The position numbers and the translations under genes are program-made. 64,000 bases of DNA, taken from assembly GCA_964621345.1 (NCBI GenBank), contig CAZUON010000007.1, positions 1-64,000 on the forward strand, in the 5' to 3' direction. Origin of the DNA: Glaciecola sp964621345. Its GTDB lineage: Bacteria > Pseudomonadota > Gammaproteobacteria > Enterobacterales > Alteromonadaceae. Positions 62,720 through 64,000 of the stretch are shown here, piece by piece (position 1 is the first letter of the stretch; the number at the start of each line of letters is the position of its first letter). The notes beneath the pieces are model-generated. The model ran no database searches. It worked only from the letters and a program-made list of their open reading frames with translations, and was not told the origin of the DNA.

Positions 62720-64000
62720 AAAAACGAACTTTACCGTATCTGGTAAGTGGCTCGCTATGCAGTGTGTTGCTGTTTGGGTGTGCGGGTAGTCAACAAAGTC
62801 CTATTGAGCAACATCTTGCCAACGAGATTGCCCTTGCCGACATGCAAAATACGAACAAAGCTGAGCCAAAGGCGCTCACTACTCTCCCTGAGTCGGTCTC
62901 GCAAACTTTATTGAGCCCACTACAAAGTACCGCGGGAACCCGTTTAATTGAAGAAGAAAAGTACGACATTAATGCTCGCTCAGTAGATGCAGGCAGTTTC
63001 TTTGCAGGTTTGGTGCGAGACACTCCTTATTCGGTTGCCATCCATCCAGAGATCAGCGGCAATATCTCCTTAGATTTAAAACAAGTCACCTTAGATAACA
63101 TCTTTGCCTTAGTGTCTGACCTTTACGGCTATCACATTGAAAAGAACGGTACGATTTATCGCATCATGCCAAATACTATGCGTACTGAAACCTTTGCAGT
63201 CGATTATTTGATGATGCAGCGCGATGGCAACACCCAAGTCAGTATTATATCGGGTGGGGTATCTCAAGGTGGTGGCAACAACCAACAAGGCGGTGGTTTC
63301 AATCAACAGCAAAACGGTTTTCTTGGAAACGGTGGCAATAATGGTAACAACGGTAACGGCCTAGCCACATCAGGCAATGGCACAAGTATCAGTACACGCA
63401 GCGAAACCAACTTCTGGGAGTCTTTAGAAGAGGGCATTCGCGGCATGATTGGCGCTGATGGCGCTGGTCAGCGTAATATTATGATTTCCCCGCAAGCGGG
63501 TTTGGTCAGCGTACGCGCTTACCCTGATGAATTAAAAGTGATTCGCTCGTTTTTGTCACAAACCGAGGAAAGTTTGAATCGCCAAGTCGTGATAGAGGCC
63601 CGCATACTGGAAGTGGAACTATCAGACGAATATCAGCAAGGTATTAATTGGACCCAAATCGTGGGGAGTGTCGGCAGTACCGATATTACCTTTTCAAATA
63701 CCGCAGGCACCCTTGGCAACGCCATTAGCGCTGCGGTAGGCGGTGTCACTAGTTTAGCCTTTTTGAACGAAGATTTTGGCGGCGTAGTCGATTTACTGGC
63801 TACTCAAGGCAGCGTACAAGTGTTGTCGAGCCCTCGCGTTACCGCGATTAACAATCAAAAAGCGGTCATTAAAGTCGGCGACGATGAGTACTTTGTGACC
63901 GATATTTCGAGTCAAAATACCATTACTGCAGCGGCTACCTCGGTGGTCCCTGATATTGAACTTACCCCGTTTTTCTCTGGCATTGCGTTAGATGTAACCC
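62716..64000 (+). CDS. mshL: MSHA secretin MshL (partial, runs off the window)
   Basis: At least 428 residues; the frame is open to the window end. Lipobox LFGC (Cys 22). Residues about 85-180 form the N-terminal secretin domains (INARSVDAGSFFAGLVRDTPYSVAIHPEISGNISLDLKQVTLDNIFALV). A Gly/Asn/Gln-rich linker covers about 185-225. Then EARILEVELSDEYQQGINWTQI and the secretin core begin, with VQVLSSPRVTAINNQKAVIKVGD. It forms the outer-membrane pore for the MSHA pilus. The start overlaps the mshK stop (ATGA). Confidence 0.95.
   Translation, partial: MKKRTLPYLVSGSLCSVLLFGCAGSQQSPIEQHLANEIALADMQNTNKAEPKALTTLPESVSQTLLSPLQSTAGTRLIEEEKYDINARSVDAGSFFAGLVRDTPYSVAIHPEISGNISLDLKQVTLDNIFALVSDLYGYHIEKNGTIYRIMPNTMRTETFAVDYLMMQRDGNTQVSIISGGVSQGGGNNQQGGGFNQQQNGFLGNGGNNGNNGNGLATSGNGTSISTRSETNFWESLEEGIRGMIGADGAGQRNIMISPQAGLVSVRAYPDELKVIRSFLSQTEESLNRQVVIEARILEVELSDEYQQGINWTQIVGSVGSTDITFSNTAGTLGNAISAAVGGVTSLAFLNEDFGGVVDLLATQGSVQVLSSPRVTAINNQKAVIKVGDDEYFVTDISSQNTITAAATSVVPDIELTPFFSGIALDVT

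Overview
The window reads as chromosome of a marine gammaproteobacterium of the Alteromonadales, most likely near Glaciecola/Paraglaciecola/Alteromonas. The grounds are an MSHA pilus operon downstream of uvrA and ssb, the lptM-lysA-dapF-DUF484-xerC-yigB order, a PEP-CTERM-like tail of the VSAP type, two large c-di-GMP proteins, a 7TM-DISM sensor, and moderate GC. This is inference from gene content. Genes are dense on both strands. No rRNA, tRNA, prophage or CRISPR was recognised.

Layout: 1-1.2 kb holds the tail of an RND outer-membrane channel and two small lipoproteins. A duplicated PRC-barrel protein follows at 1.4-2.2 kb. From 2.3 to 11.0 kb lies a colinear eight-gene cluster. It encodes a secreted Gly-rich protein, a glycine-zipper lipoprotein, a TPR/PEGA membrane protein, a PEGA protein fused to an FGE-like fold, a 39-residue membrane peptide, a MotA/TolQ/ExbB-type channel, and two proteins that join a TolR/ExbD-like membrane helix to a von Willebrand A domain. 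This is the best candidate for an undescribed envelope machine.

11-24 kb: a DUF1456 gene; feoAB behind an FNR-like box and a Fur-like box; an ATP-grasp/nitrilase pair; ribA; a 7TM-DISM/PAS/GGDEF/EAL protein whose GGDEF motif is degenerate; a cytochrome c lipoprotein overlapping a TetR regulator; a GST; recQ. 24-34 kb: rarD, an intact GGDEF-EAL protein, an RND pump with its adaptor, and uvrD.

34-48 kb is mostly housekeeping: cysE, DUF2750, a PEP-CTERM-like exported protein, the lptM-lysA-dapF-DUF484-xerC-yigB-yghU run, rraA, an S1/P1 nuclease, ubiX, mpl, fbp and ppa. 48-58.9 kb: a DUF3299 protein, a chemoreceptor, a kelch/DUF5060/glycosidase-like lipoprotein, a thioesterase, uvrA, a YajR-type exporter and ssb. 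58.9-60 kb is a REP-associated tyrosine transposase flanked by its own repeats. From 60.1 kb to the end is the start of the MSHA operon (mshI, a PilN-like gene, mshJ, mshK, and mshL cut by the window edge).
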